The notes below the pieces were generated by a model. That model did no database searches, was not told where the DNA came from, and saw only the letters and a list, made by a program, of their open reading frames with translations. This document shows, piece by piece, positions 47,802-56,391 of a DNA stretch of 64,000 nucleotides. Position numbers and translations under genes: made by a program. Numbering within the stretch: the first letter of the stretch is position 1; each line of letters begins with the position of its first letter. The DNA comes from Paracoccaceae bacterium (GTDB lineage: Bacteria; Pseudomonadota; Alphaproteobacteria; Rhodobacterales; Rhodobacteraceae). The DNA lies in the NCBI GenBank assembly GCA_028284605.1, contig JANQRL010000031.1, positions 62,001-126,000 on the forward strand, in the 5' to 3' direction.

Positions 47802-47993
47802 ATGAAGACCTTCGTACTCGCCGCCGCCATGACCGCCCTCGGCACCGCCGCTTTCGCCGGTGGCATGGCCGAGCCCGTTGAAATGCCCATGGTGGATATC
47901 GTCGAAGACACCGCCGCTGGCACCTCCCAGGGCCTGATCGTTCCGCTGATCATCGTGGCGCTGATCGCCGCCGCGGTTGCCGCCGACGACTGA
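47802..47993 (+). CDS. Small exported membrane peptide, copy 2
   Basis: A 63-residue paralogue of the gene at 47391: signal peptide ending AAFAG, acidic linker rich in Met, Pro and Glu, then the same GLIVPLIIVALIAAAV segment and an acidic end. ATG 47802 follows GGGGGACAAG. It has its own terminator at 48034, so it is separately transcribed from copy 1. Its neighbour is the convergent hemH; a functional link is not shown. Confidence 0.7.
   Translation: MKTFVLAAAMTALGTAAFAGGMAEPVEMPMVDIVEDTAAGTSQGLIVPLIIVALIAAAVAADD
47925..47968 (+). repeat. 44-nt perfect direct repeat, copy 2
   Basis: Second copy of the repeat at 47523-47566, in the paralogous small peptide gene. Confidence 0.9.
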
Positions 47994-48033
47994 TCCGCGA
48001 TGCGGAGCAGCCGCTTCGCATTATGAGATAAAG

Positions 48034-48066
48034 ACACCCGCGCCGGTCTCCGGAGCGGGTGTTTTT
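48034..48066 (+). terminator. Rho-independent terminator after small peptide gene 2
   Basis: ACACCCGC at 48034-48041 and GCGGGTGT at 48055-48062 pair perfectly over 8 bp with a 13-nt loop, followed by TTTTT. A strong intrinsic terminator facing the convergent hemH. Confidence 0.85.
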
Positions 48067-48091
48067 GCGTAGACCTGCCACAGCTAGCGGA

Positions 48092-49165
48092 TCACACCCA
48101 ACCCTTCAGGTTATCATCGATCACGCTGGACAATGCCTCGATATGCGACGAGTCCGCATTCAGGCAAGGGATGTACGTGAACTCCTCGCCACCGGCCTCC
48201 TCGAAGCTCTCCCGGATCTCTTCGTTGATTTCTTCCAGGGTTTCGATGCAGTCGGCGGAAAACGCCGGCGCGCAGACAGCGATCCGTTTGCGTCCGGTTT
48301 CGGCGAGCCGTGCCACCTCTTCGACAGTATAGGGCTGTAGCCATTCCTCTGGCCCGAACCGCGACTGGAAGGTCGTGACGATTTCCGCGTCGGTCCAACC
48401 GAGCCGTTCCTTAAGCAGCCGGGTCGTCTTTTGGCACTGACAGAAATACGGATCGCCCTCCTTGAGATACCGTTCCGGTACCCCGTGATAGGAGCAGACC
48501 AGCATGTCGGGACGGTTTTCCAGCGCGCCATAGGCCCGTTCGATCGACTGCGCCAAAGCTTCGATATAGACAGGCTGATCGAAATAGGGCGGCACGACAC
48601 GAACGATTGGCTGCCACTTTTCCTCCATCAGCACACGGAAGAACTGGTCGTTCGCCGTGGCCCAGGTGGCACCGGCATATTGCGGATAGAGCGGGAAGAA
48701 GAGGATCTTCCGGCACCCGGCCTCGACCATCTCGCGGACCTTCGATTTGGTCGAGGGATTGCCGTAGCGCATGCAGAAATCGACCATCACCTCCGACCCG
48801 TAGCGGTCGATCATCTCGGCCTTGATCGCTGCCGTCTGCTCCTTGGTGATCGTCATCAGCGGCGACTCGTCGGCCTCCGTGTTCCAGATCGAGCGGTAGG
48901 CGGCGCCCGAGGAGAACGGCCGTTTCGACAGGATGACGAGCTGCAAGAGCGGCTGCCAGAGCCAGGGCGAATAGTCGATCACCCGGCGGTCGGACAGGAA
49001 TTCGTTGAGATAGCGACGCATCGACCAGTAATCGGTCCCGTCGGGGGTCCCGAGATTGGCCAGAAGGATGCCCACCTTGCCCGGCTCTACAGGCGGATGA
49101 TCGTCAGGCGCGTGAACCGGGCACCTGGCTTCCATCGGCTGGGCGGATTTCGCGTCAAACATCAT
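48092..49165 (-). CDS. hemH: Ferrochelatase
   Basis: Inserts Fe2+ into protoporphyrin IX, the last step of heme synthesis. The 357-residue protein has GILLANLGTPDG, the MRYGNPS segment, the FPLYPQYAGATWATA block and the YHGVPERY motif with the catalytic His, plus the YFCQCQKTTRLL cysteine pair. It is slightly longer than the enterobacterial enzyme because of a 28-residue N-terminal extension; ATG 49162 is an equal alternative start. Convergent with the small peptide genes. Confidence 0.96.
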   Translation of the reverse strand: MMFDAKSAQPMEARCPVHAPDDHPPVEPGKVGILLANLGTPDGTDYWSMRRYLNEFLSDRRVIDYSPWLWQPLLQLVILSKRPFSSGAAYRSIWNTEADESPLMTITKEQTAAIKAEMIDRYGSEVMVDFCMRYGNPSTKSKVREMVEAGCRKILFFPLYPQYAGATWATANDQFFRVLMEEKWQPIVRVVPPYFDQPVYIEALAQSIERAYGALENRPDMLVCSYHGVPERYLKEGDPYFCQCQKTTRLLKERLGWTDAEIVTTFQSRFGPEEWLQPYTVEEVARLAETGRKRIAVCAPAFSADCIETLEEINEEIRESFEEAGGEEFTYIPCLNADSSHIEALSSVIDDNLKGWV

Positions 49166-49225
49166 TCAGTCCCGATTTTCTCACAAGTGCGGCTGGTTGG
49201 TCAGATAACCGGTATACGGTCCAGG

Positions 49226-50056
49226 TCAATCATCGGACCTGTCGAGAGGCATCTCCGGTACCGAAAGCGCGTCGGAAAGCCGCGTCTTGGCAGATCCCGG
49301 GCGCAGTGGCCGCTGCTGGCTGGCATCCGGGGCCCAGCCTGTCAGGGTGATGACCTCGAAGGTGGCGGGGATGCGCCCGTCCGGGTCGGCATAGGTTTCC
49401 ATGTAGACCCGGGCGGAGTCCGTCAGCAGCGCCCGCCGCGTCGGCCGCCGCAGCCGTCCGGCCAGCGCATTGCCCTCGCCCATGGCGCGCAGGTCGCGCA
49501 TCAGATGGAGGGCCGTGTCGTAGCGGACCGTGACGGTTTCGGCGTCGGCGACCGGCAGAGCGAGCCCGGCGCGCTGCAAGAGAGCGCCCAGATCGCGGAT
49601 CTCGCCCATCGGCGCCACCCGGGGCGAGAGCCCGCCCATCACCCGCGTCTCCGCTTCCGCCAGGCTCGCCCGGAGCTCCTGAAGCGTCCGGCCGCCGAAG
49701 AGCGTGGCGATGAGCAGCCCGTCGGGCCGCAGCGCCCGCGCGCATTGCACAAGCTGCCCCACCGGATCGGCGGCCCAGTGCAGGCAGAGCGCGTGGATCA
49801 CGAGATCATGACGGCCCGGCTCCAGCGCGAGCATGTCGTCATCGGCGACGATGCTGGCGTCCGGTAGGCGCCCGGTCCAGACCTCCGGCCATCCGGTCAC
49901 AACGGCGGCCTGCGTAAACGCTCTGTTAACCTCGTTCAGTCTTTCCTCGATACCGTCCGCGACCCGCTCTTGCAGGAAGAGTTCGGGCGCGCGCGCGGCT
50001 CGCCGGCGCTGGCGCAGCAGCGCGTCGCGATCTGTGAGGCGCGGCGGTAACGTCAT
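49226..50056 (-). CDS. SAM methyltransferase-fold protein, NDUFAF5/BioC-like
   Basis: A 276-residue class I methyltransferase-fold protein. It starts RDALLRQRRRAARAPELFLQERVADGIEERL, a pattern seen in NDUFAF5-type complex I assembly factors, followed by the VIHALCLHWAADP and LRPDGLLIATLFGGRTLQEL core. The classical GxGxG loop is poor (VVTGWPEVWTG), a feature of this subfamily. It may act in complex I assembly, as an NDUFS4-like gene lies 2.6 kb away. Divergent from comF. Confidence 0.78.
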   Translation of the reverse strand: MTLPPRLTDRDALLRQRRRAARAPELFLQERVADGIEERLNEVNRAFTQAAVVTGWPEVWTGRLPDASIVADDDMLALEPGRHDLVIHALCLHWAADPVGQLVQCARALRPDGLLIATLFGGRTLQELRASLAEAETRVMGGLSPRVAPMGEIRDLGALLQRAGLALPVADAETVTVRYDTALHLMRDLRAMGEGNALAGRLRRPTRRALLTDSARVYMETYADPDGRIPATFEVITLTGWAPDASQQRPLRPGSAKTRLSDALSVPEMPLDRSDD

Positions 50057-50078
50057 GGGGCGGATGTAGGAGAGAGCG

Positions 50079-50801
50079 GTGAACTTGCAAAGCGTGCTCC
50101 GGGCGATCTACCCGCCCCATTGTCTGACCTGCAACGAACTGACCGAGACGGAATTCGCCCTCTGCGGCCGATGCTGGGCCGAAACCCCCTTCGTCTCCGG
50201 CCTGGTCTGCGACGCCTGCGGCACGATGCTGCCCGGCGAGGAGACCGGCGGCACGGTCCTCTGCGACGACTGCCTGCAAGTCGCGCGGCCCTGGGACCAT
50301 GGCCGGACCGCGCTTCTCTATGACGGCAAGGGACGGCGGCTGGTGCTGGCGCTGAAACACGGCGACCGGACCGATCTGGCCTGGCCGGTCTCGGCCTGGA
50401 TGGCGCGGGTTGCCGGGCCGCTCCTGCGTGAGGGAATGCTGGTCGCGCCGGTGCCGCTCCATTGGGCGCGGTTCCTGCGCCGGCGCTACAATCAGGCCGC
50501 CTTGCTCGCAGATGCGCTGGGCAGACGGCTCGGGCTGGAGGTCTGCCCCGATCTCCTGCAACGGTCGCGCCGGACGCCCTCGCTCGGCGGTCACAGCCGG
50601 CGGGAGCGGTTCGAGGCGCTCGATCACGCCATCACCGTTCATCCGCGGCGAGCCGGATCTCTCAAGGACCGTCCCCTGCTCCTGATCGACGATGTGATGA
50701 CCACCGGTGCCACCCTCGCCGCCTGCACCGAAGCGGCCCGGGTTGGCGGCGCGGCGGAAGTCAACGTGCTGACACTGGCGCGGGCCGGCAAACGCGACTA
50801 G
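50079..50801 (+). CDS. comF: ComF family phosphoribosyltransferase-like protein
   Basis: A 240-residue protein with an N-terminal zinc-finger-like set of cysteines (15, 18, 29, 32, 44, 47, 62, 65) and a C-terminal type I PRTase domain with LLIDDVMTTGATLAA. ComF homologues take part in DNA uptake or double-strand break processing in naturally competent bacteria, and their enzymatic activity is uncertain. GTG 50079 follows AGGAGAGA. No other competence genes are in view. Confidence 0.88.
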   Translation: MNLQSVLRAIYPPHCLTCNELTETEFALCGRCWAETPFVSGLVCDACGTMLPGEETGGTVLCDDCLQVARPWDHGRTALLYDGKGRRLVLALKHGDRTDLAWPVSAWMARVAGPLLREGMLVAPVPLHWARFLRRRYNQAALLADALGRRLGLEVCPDLLQRSRRTPSLGGHSRRERFEALDHAITVHPRRAGSLKDRPLLLIDDVMTTGATLAACTEAARVGGAAEVNVLTLARAGKRD

Positions 50802-50830
50802 ATCGGGTGGGTCCGCCAAAGGAGCGCCCG

Positions 50831-51088
50831 ATGCCGTCGATCGAAATCTACACCACGCCGATCTGCGGCTTCTGCCATGCCGCCAAGCGCCTGCTCACGG
50901 CCAAGGGCATGAGCTTCACCGAGATCGACGTCATCCAGGACCCGGGCCGGAAGGCCGAGATGGTGCAGCGCGCGAATGGCGGTCGCACCGTGCCGCAGAT
51001 TTTCATCGATGGCGCCCATATCGGCGGCTGTGACGATCTCTACGCGCTCGACCGGGCCGGCAAGCTCGACCCGCTGCTGGCCGGGTGA
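50831..51088 (+). CDS. grxC: Glutaredoxin 3
   Basis: An 85-residue dithiol glutaredoxin with CGFC at Cys12-Cys15, the GGRTVPQIFIDGAHIGGCDDL glutathione-binding groove and the family length. It reduces disulfides or glutathionylated proteins using glutathione. The ATG at 50831 follows AAAGGAG. Its stop overlaps the GTG start of the amidase-type gene, so the two are coupled. Confidence 0.95.
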   Translation: MPSIEIYTTPICGFCHAAKRLLTAKGMSFTEIDVIQDPGRKAEMVQRANGGRTVPQIFIDGAHIGGCDDLYALDRAGKLDPLLAG

Positions 51089-51921
51089 GAACGGCGCTCC
51101 TCCAGCTCACCTCGTCGGACGATCCGGCGGAGAACCTCGTGGCGATCCAACAGGCGCTCGCGGAGGCCGCAACCGAGGGTGCCGGTTTTGTCTGCACACC
51201 CGAGGTCAGCAATTGCGTGAGCCAGAGCCGCACGCATCAAAAGGAGGTCCTCCGGCAGGAGACCGAGGACCCGACCCTTGCGGGGCTTCGGGCGGCGGCG
51301 GCACAGCACGGTCTCTGGCTTTCTATCGGCTCGCTGGCTCTCAAGACCGATGATCCCGACGAGCGTTTCGCCAACCGGTCCTTTCTGATCGATCCGACGG
51401 GTGAGATCGCCGCGCGCTACGACAAGGTTCATATGTTCGACGTGACCGTCTCGGAGACCGAGACCTACCGCGAGTCGGCCGGCTATCGGCCCGGCGACCG
51501 CGCCGTGCTGGCCGAAACCCCGTTCGGACGGATCGGCCTGACAATCTGCTACGATCTGCGCTTCCCCTATTTCTACCGCCGCCTAACCCAGGCCGGTGCC
51601 GATATCCTGCTGATCCCCTCCGCCTTCTCTCCGGTCACGGGCGCCGCCCATTGGGAGCCGCTTCTGCGCGCCCGCGCCATCGAGACCGGGGCCTATGTCC
51701 TGGCGACCGCCCAGACCGGGGTCCATGCGGTAAGTCGCGGAACGCCACGTACGACCTATGGCCATTCGCTCGCCGTGTCGCCCTGGGGCGAGGTGCTTGC
51801 CGATGCCGGGACGGCGCCCGGCATGGTGCTGGTTGATCTCGATCTCGCTCAGGTCGAAGATGCCCGGCGTCGCATTCCTTCGCTGACCCATGACCGGGAG
51901 ATCTGGGGCCCCGATGTCTGA
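51085..51921 (+). CDS. Carbon-nitrogen hydrolase (nitrilase superfamily, Nit-like)
   Basis: A 278-residue member with the Glu40-Lys114-Cys155 catalytic triad (CTPEVSN, YDKVHMFD, CYDLRFP). The motifs are those of the Nit1/Nit2 branch, which deaminates omega-amides such as deaminated glutathione or alpha-ketoglutaramate. Position immediately after grxC suits a role in glutathione-related repair, but substrate is inferred. GTG start overlaps grxC as GTGA; the 3' end overlaps marR by 8 bp. Confidence 0.88.
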   Translation: MRTALLQLTSSDDPAENLVAIQQALAEAATEGAGFVCTPEVSNCVSQSRTHQKEVLRQETEDPTLAGLRAAAAQHGLWLSIGSLALKTDDPDERFANRSFLIDPTGEIAARYDKVHMFDVTVSETETYRESAGYRPGDRAVLAETPFGRIGLTICYDLRFPYFYRRLTQAGADILLIPSAFSPVTGAAHWEPLLRARAIETGAYVLATAQTGVHAVSRGTPRTTYGHSLAVSPWGEVLADAGTAPGMVLVDLDLAQVEDARRRIPSLTHDREIWGPDV

Positions 51922-52357
51922 CAGCACCGACGCCCTCGCCGTCGCTCTCTTCAGCGAAATCCTGACGGTGGAGCAGCTCGCACGGACCAATGTCGCCCGG
52001 GTGTTGCCGCGCGGGATGGAGCTCAGCCAGTTCTCGGTCCTCAACCACCTTGCCTATACGGGTCAGGAGAAAAGTCCGGCGCAACTCGCCAAGGCGTTTC
52101 ATCTCACCCGCGGCGCGATGACCAATACGCTGGGTAAGCTCGAATGGGCCGGCTGGGTCCACGTTCGCCCCGATTGGGACGATGCAAGGCGCAAGATGGT
52201 GTCGATCAGCCCAGCCGGGCTGCGCGCCCGCGACGCGGCGCTTCAGACGATCACGCCCCTGATCGCGGATGTGGTCGAAAAGGTCGGCGCCGACCGGGTC
52301 CGCGCGGCACTGCCGGTGCTGCGGGAACTGCGTCAGAAGCTCTCCGAGGACGGCTGA
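51914..52357 (+). CDS. MarR-family transcriptional regulator
   Basis: A 147-residue winged-helix protein. The recognition region LAKAFHLTRGAMTNTLGKLEWAGWVHVRPDWDDARRKM and the beta-wing with DxRxK are typical of MarR. The ATG at 51914 (MSDST) overlaps the upstream gene by 8 bp, so it is translated with comF-grxC-nit. Regulated genes and ligand are unknown. Confidence 0.87.
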   Translation: MSDSTDALAVALFSEILTVEQLARTNVARVLPRGMELSQFSVLNHLAYTGQEKSPAQLAKAFHLTRGAMTNTLGKLEWAGWVHVRPDWDDARRKMVSISPAGLRARDAALQTITPLIADVVEKVGADRVRAALPVLRELRQKLSEDG

Positions 52358-52393
52358 AGACCGGGTCCGCCGGCCGGATCTCCATAGCGCCGC

Positions 52394-52705
52394 TCAATGG
52401 GTCCAGGCACCGCGCCGGTTGGTCGCGAAATTGTCGCCATAGCCGCCGGGCCGGATGTTCGGGCGGCGCTTCTTGGGTTCCTGCACCACGGCGTCGATCC
52501 CGTGCTCGCGGGCGTAGTCCAGCGCCGCCTCCTTGCTTTCGAAGCTGAGCCGGACCTGGGACTGGGTGTCGTCAGACGAGGTCCAGCCCATCAGCGGGTC
52601 GACATCGCGCGGGCTCTGCGGCGGAAACTCCAGCACCCAATGGTGGGTCCGGGCCGACCCCGACTGCATCGCATTCCTGGCGGGCTGGTAGATACGGGCG
52701 CGCAT
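52394..52705 (-). CDS. ETC complex I subunit, NDUFS4-like
   Basis: A 103-residue homologue of mitochondrial NDUFS4, an accessory subunit of respiratory complex I in alphaproteobacteria. It starts [16 protein letters not shown], continues with WVLEFP, a [20 protein letters not shown] core and YAREHGIDA, and ends in a basic tail with [20 protein letters not shown] precedes the ATG at 52705. Isolated from nuo genes in this window. Confidence 0.9.
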   Translation of the reverse strand: MRARIYQPARNAMQSGSARTHHWVLEFPPQSPRDVDPLMGWTSSDDTQSQVRLSFESKEAALDYAREHGIDAVVQEPKKRRPNIRPGGYGDNFATNRRGAWTH

Positions 52706-52810
52706 GGCTCTCTCCTTGACCGCCCCGGTTATCGTCAAATCGATCCGCTCAGGCAAGCGGCGGTTGGGCGCAGGCGGGACGGCCCGGCGCCCGCGCTGAC
52801 CAACTGACAT

Positions 52811-52834
52811 CTCCTGACACTCTGCTGTCAGGAG
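52811..52834. promoter_or_regulatory. 9-bp-arm palindrome upstream of uvrB
   Basis: CTCCTGACA and TGTCAGGAG form perfect arms around six bases, just upstream of a possible CTTGCT/CCACAT promoter (-35 at 52840). Not a LexA box of the alphaproteobacterial GTTC-N7-GTTC kind. A dimeric regulator site or RNA hairpin is possible. Confidence 0.4.
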
Positions 52835-52894
52835 CGCCCCTTGCTTGCGCCGGGCCCCTGCCCCACATTCCAGCCCTGACCGGAGGCGCCGCCG

Positions 52895-55093
52895 ATGCAC
52901 AACAATTCCCCCGAAGACATGCCCGTCCTTCATGCTCCGACCCCGCCGGGCGCGGTGCGGGACAAGCTCGAAGGCGGCAGGCGCTTCGTCATGCATACGG
53001 AATTCGAGGCCGCCGGCGACCAGCCCACGGCCATTGCCGAACTGACGGCCGCTGTGAACGATGGCGAGCGCGACCAGGTCCTCCTCGGCGCCACCGGCAC
53101 CGGCAAGACCTTCACCATGGCCAAGGTGATCGAGGAGACCCAGCGCCCGGCGATCATCCTGGCCCCCAACAAGACCCTCGCCGCGCAGCTTTATGGCGAA
53201 TTCAAGGGGTTCTTTCCGGAAAACGCGGTCGAATACTTCGTCAGCTATTACGACTATTACCAGCCCGAAGCCTATGTGCCGCGCTCCGACACCTATATCG
53301 AGAAGGAATCCCAGATCAACGAGCAGATCGACCGGATGCGCCATTCCGCGACCCGGGCGCTCCTCGAACGGGACGACGTGATCATCGTCGCCTCGGTGTC
53401 CTGCATCTACGGCATCGGCTCGGTGGAGACCTACGGGGCGATGACCCAGGACCTGAAATCCGGCGGCGACTACGACCAGCGCAAGGTGATGGCCGACCTC
53501 ATTGCCCAGCAATACCGGCGCAACGATCAGGCGTTCCAGCGCGGGGCGTTCCGGGTGCGGGGCGATTCACTCGAAATCTGGCCCGCGCATCTGGAGGACC
53601 GGGCCTGGAAGCTCTCCTTCTTCGGCGAGGAACTGGAATCGATCACCGAATTCGACCCGCTCACCGGGGAGAAGACCGATACGTTCGAGCGCATCCGCAT
53701 CTACGCCAACTCGCACTACGTCACACCGCGCCCGACGATGCAGCAGGCGATCAAGAAGATCAAAGCGGAGCTGCAACAGCGCCTCGATCAGCTTGTTGGC
53801 GAGGGGAAACTCCTCGAAGCCCAGCGCCTCGAACAGCGCACCAATTTCGACCTGGAGATGCTGGAGGCGACCGGCGTCTGCAACGGGATCGAGAACTATT
53901 CGCGTTACCTGACGGGCCGCGCCCCGGGCGAGCCGCCGCCGACGCTCTTCGAGTTCATCCCCGACCATGCCATTGTTTTCGCGGACGAAAGCCACGTGTC
54001 GGTGCCGCAAATCGGCGGCATGTATCGCGGCGACTACCGGCGCAAGTTCACCCTGGCCGAGCACGGATTCCGCCTGCCCTCCTGCATGGACAACCGCCCG
54101 CTGAAGTTCGAGGAATGGGACGCGATGCGACCGCAATCGGTCTTCGTCTCCGCCACGCCCGCGGGGTGGGAACTCGACCAGACCGGTGGTGTCTTCACCG
54201 AACAGGTGATCCGCCCCACCGGGCTCCTCGATCCGCAGGTGGAGATCCGGCCCGTCGAGATGCAGGTCGACGATCTCCTCGACGAGGTGCGCAAGGTGGC
54301 GGCCCAGGGCTACCGCACGCTGGCCACGACGCTGACCAAACGGATGGCCGAGGACCTGACCGAATACATGCACGAACAGGGCATCAAGGTCCGCTACATG
54401 CATTCCGATATCGACACCCTCGAACGCATCGAAATCCTGCGCGATCTGCGGCTCGGGGCCTTCGACGTGCTGGTCGGGATCAACCTGCTGCGCGAGGGGC
54501 TCGACATCCCGGAATGCGGGCTCGTGGCCATTCTGGACGCCGACAAGGAGGGGTTTCTGCGCTCCGAAACCTCGCTCATCCAGACCATCGGCCGGGCGGC
54601 GCGGAATGCGGACGGGCGGGTCATCATGTATGCCGACCACATCACCGGCTCCATGGACCGCGCGATCCGCGAGACCGAGCGGCGCCGGGCCAAGCAACTG
54701 GCCTATAACGAGGAACACGGGATCACGCCGGAGACGGTGAAGAAGAACGTCGAGGACGTGTTGGCGGGCCTCTACCAGGGCGACGTGGACATGAACCGGG
54801 TGACGGCGACGATCGAGAAGCCCTTGCACGGCGGCAATCTGGAGGCGGTGCTCGACGGGCTCCGGACGGATATGCGCAAGGCGGCGGAGAACCTGGAATT
54901 CGAAGAGGCCGCCCGCCTCCGCGACGAGATCAAGCGGCTGGAGACCGTGGACCTGGTGATCTCCGACGACCCCCTGGCCCGCCAATCCGCCGTGGAAGCC
55001 GCGGTAGACGGCGCGAAGAAGTCCGAGGGGCGGTCAACGGCGGGGCGGGCCGGGCAAAGGGGTGGGAATGTGAAGCGGAGGAGGGGCCGATAA
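52895..55093 (+). CDS. uvrB: UvrABC system protein B
   Basis: Damage-verification helicase of nucleotide excision repair. The 732-residue protein has Walker A GATGTGKT at 65-72, the damage-probing beta-hairpin region ([10 protein letters not shown]), the [14 protein letters not shown] segment, motif [11 protein letters not shown] and the C-terminal UVR domain with [14 protein letters not shown]. The tail beyond the UVR motif is basic and variable. Its stop overlaps a 9-bp inverted repeat arm that may mark the junction with the low-GC islet. Confidence 0.97.
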   Translation: MHNNSPEDMPVLHAPTPPGAVRDKLEGGRRFVMHTEFEAAGDQPTAIAELTAAVNDGERDQVLLGATGTGKTFTMAKVIEETQRPAIILAPNKTLAAQLYGEFKGFFPENAVEYFVSYYDYYQPEAYVPRSDTYIEKESQINEQIDRMRHSATRALLERDDVIIVASVSCIYGIGSVETYGAMTQDLKSGGDYDQRKVMADLIAQQYRRNDQAFQRGAFRVRGDSLEIWPAHLEDRAWKLSFFGEELESITEFDPLTGEKTDTFERIRIYANSHYVTPRPTMQQAIKKIKAELQQRLDQLVGEGKLLEAQRLEQRTNFDLEMLEATGVCNGIENYSRYLTGRAPGEPPPTLFEFIPDHAIVFADESHVSVPQIGGMYRGDYRRKFTLAEHGFRLPSCMDNRPLKFEEWDAMRPQSVFVSATPAGWELDQTGGVFTEQVIRPTGLLDPQVEIRPVEMQVDDLLDEVRKVAAQGYRTLATTLTKRMAEDLTEYMHEQGIKVRYMHSDIDTLERIEILRDLRLGAFDVLVGINLLREGLDIPECGLVAILDADKEGFLRSETSLIQTIGRAARNADGRVIMYADHITGSMDRAIRETERRRAKQLAYNEEHGITPETVKKNVEDVLAGLYQGDVDMNRVTATIEKPLHGGNLEAVLDGLRTDMRKAAENLEFEEAARLRDEIKRLETVDLVISDDPLARQSAVEAAVDGAKKSEGRSTAGRAGQRGGNVKRRRGR

Positions 55094-55150
55094 CAGATCT
55101 TATGCGATCCGCACAAAAACCTGAGCAGGAGACCCAAATAGTCTGTTATC
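55089..55150. repeat. 9-bp inverted repeat at the uvrB/islet junction
   Basis: GATAACAGA at 55089-55097 (including the uvrB stop) is perfectly complementary to TCTGTTATC at 55142-55150. The 44-base interior is not palindromic. Confidence 0.5.
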
Positions 55151-55202
55151 AACCACTCCATCTTGTGTTAGTGATAAACAAAAGCACAAGAGGCAAAGGC
55201 AG

Positions 55203-55814
55203 ATGGGTCTACAGGAGATCATCCAGACTTGGGGGACGCTGATTGCTGCGGGAGGGGCGTTTGCAAGTGGCCTCGCTGCAATGGTGGCAATCTACTTCTA
55301 TAGGGAGCAGTCGAGGCAGTTCGAGACAGACTTCTCAAGAAGAGCACTCAATGAAGAAAACAACTCTCTCAATCTGTCGAGATTCTATCGTAATCTTCTC
55401 CAGACTTGGGCGGATGATCTCCGAGACGCAAAAGCGGAGATTGAGAATGGTATCCGTGATGGTGAAGTCGGCTTCAGAGAAGCGCTTTCGCTTCTTGAAG
55501 GTCTGGATTTGCCAAGCGCCGAGGTCAAGGACTACCATCTCATAAACTATCGTCCGGGAGCGGCGTTCTACATAATCAAGAGCCAATTTGCACTAACTGA
55601 TGTTCACCAGACCCGGCTGAACTTCTGTCAGGCTCTAGCCGCGGTTCAGGAAGACGAAAAATACGCCCTTGACGCAGACCACATTCTTTTAACCATGAGG
55701 GAGGGGATCGAAGATGCCGAGCGCTCAGTAACTCAAGGCTTGCAGGAGATAAGAAACGACATCAGAGCCATTGAGTCTGCAGTGGATGTCTTCCGTATCC
55801 GAGCGGCCGCATAA
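55203..55814 (+). CDS. Hypothetical membrane-anchored protein in low-GC islet
   Basis: A 203-residue protein with one N-terminal transmembrane segment (about residues 11-30, LIAAGGAFASGLAAMVAIYF) and a largely alpha-helical soluble remainder rich in charged residues, with acidic helices ending in EAESAVDVFRI-like sequence. I do not recognise the family. Base composition is visibly lower in GC than the flanking genes and codons ending in A/T are frequent, suggesting recent acquisition. AAGAGGCAAAGG precedes the ATG. Confidence 0.6.
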   Translation: MGLQEIIQTWGTLIAAGGAFASGLAAMVAIYFYREQSRQFETDFSRRALNEENNSLNLSRFYRNLLQTWADDLRDAKAEIENGIRDGEVGFREALSLLEGLDLPSAEVKDYHLINYRPGAAFYIIKSQFALTDVHQTRLNFCQALAAVQEDEKYALDADHILLTMREGIEDAERSVTQGLQEIRNDIRAIESAVDVFRIRAAA

Positions 55815-56391
55815 CCTAGATGCACTCGATTTCGGTACACTTTGCGACTCCGCCTACGTCACGGTAGTGCAAGCACCACTTGCCCACAGTCACGGTTCCA
55901 GAATTACCAACCGCTTGGGCAGCCCAAACGCTCATTATCTCTGCTCTAACCCTTGGTTTCATCTTCATCCATCGCTTCGCCAGCTTGGAGCTTTTCTTCG
56001 GGCTCAAGTTAAAGATCACGTCGGTCCCTACTCTAGTCTCTGGTAGTGCTGTTAGCTTATCGTCAAGGATGGAATGCCTGATAGCGACAAGGTCCTACTA
56101 CATCAATAGTGGTTGATCGAATGATTGGAATGGTTCTTGTTGCACTGCAGGTCGATCGCTCCAGATCGCACTGATCTTCGGTGCACAAACGCCGCCGCTC
56201 TAGCAAGCTTGAGCCGCTTTCAGTTGAGTGATGTCGTTGCGATGTGACCTTCCTGTCTATTCTGGCGCTCTTTCGTCAATACCGCTAATGCACTGCGCTC
56301 GCTGGCTGAGTTCAAGAGTGTCGTGAAGCGCGCGGCTTTAGAGTGAATCCTGGAACAATTCAGATCCAAGACCTGCGCCTGGTGTCTCCAA
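55815..56391. other. Gene-poor low-GC stretch
   Basis: Beyond the weak 67-residue frame, 577 bases hold no convincing gene, RNA or repeat. Stops are frequent in all frames after 56120. Likely degenerate sequence left by an insertion or deletion. Confidence 0.5.
55816..56019 (-). CDS. Possible small ORF in the islet
   Basis: A 67-residue frame from a GTG at 56019, with a basic N terminus and KWCLHYRDVGG-like C-terminal half containing two cysteines. It reads more like a protein than the overlapping frames, but no homologue is recognised and it could be a remnant. Confidence 0.25.
   Translation of the reverse strand: MIFNLSPKKSSKLAKRWMKMKPRVRAEIMSVWAAQAVGNSGTVTVGKWCLHYRDVGGVAKCTEIECI

Noticed and set aside
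48431-49867. A 478-codon plus-strand frame across hemH and the methyltransferase
   Set aside because: Antisense to two well-supported genes, with no motif or ribosome-binding site.
55880-56116. A 78-codon plus-strand frame in the islet
   Set aside because: No ribosome-binding site, overlaps a more protein-like minus-strand frame, and shows no recognisable sequence.
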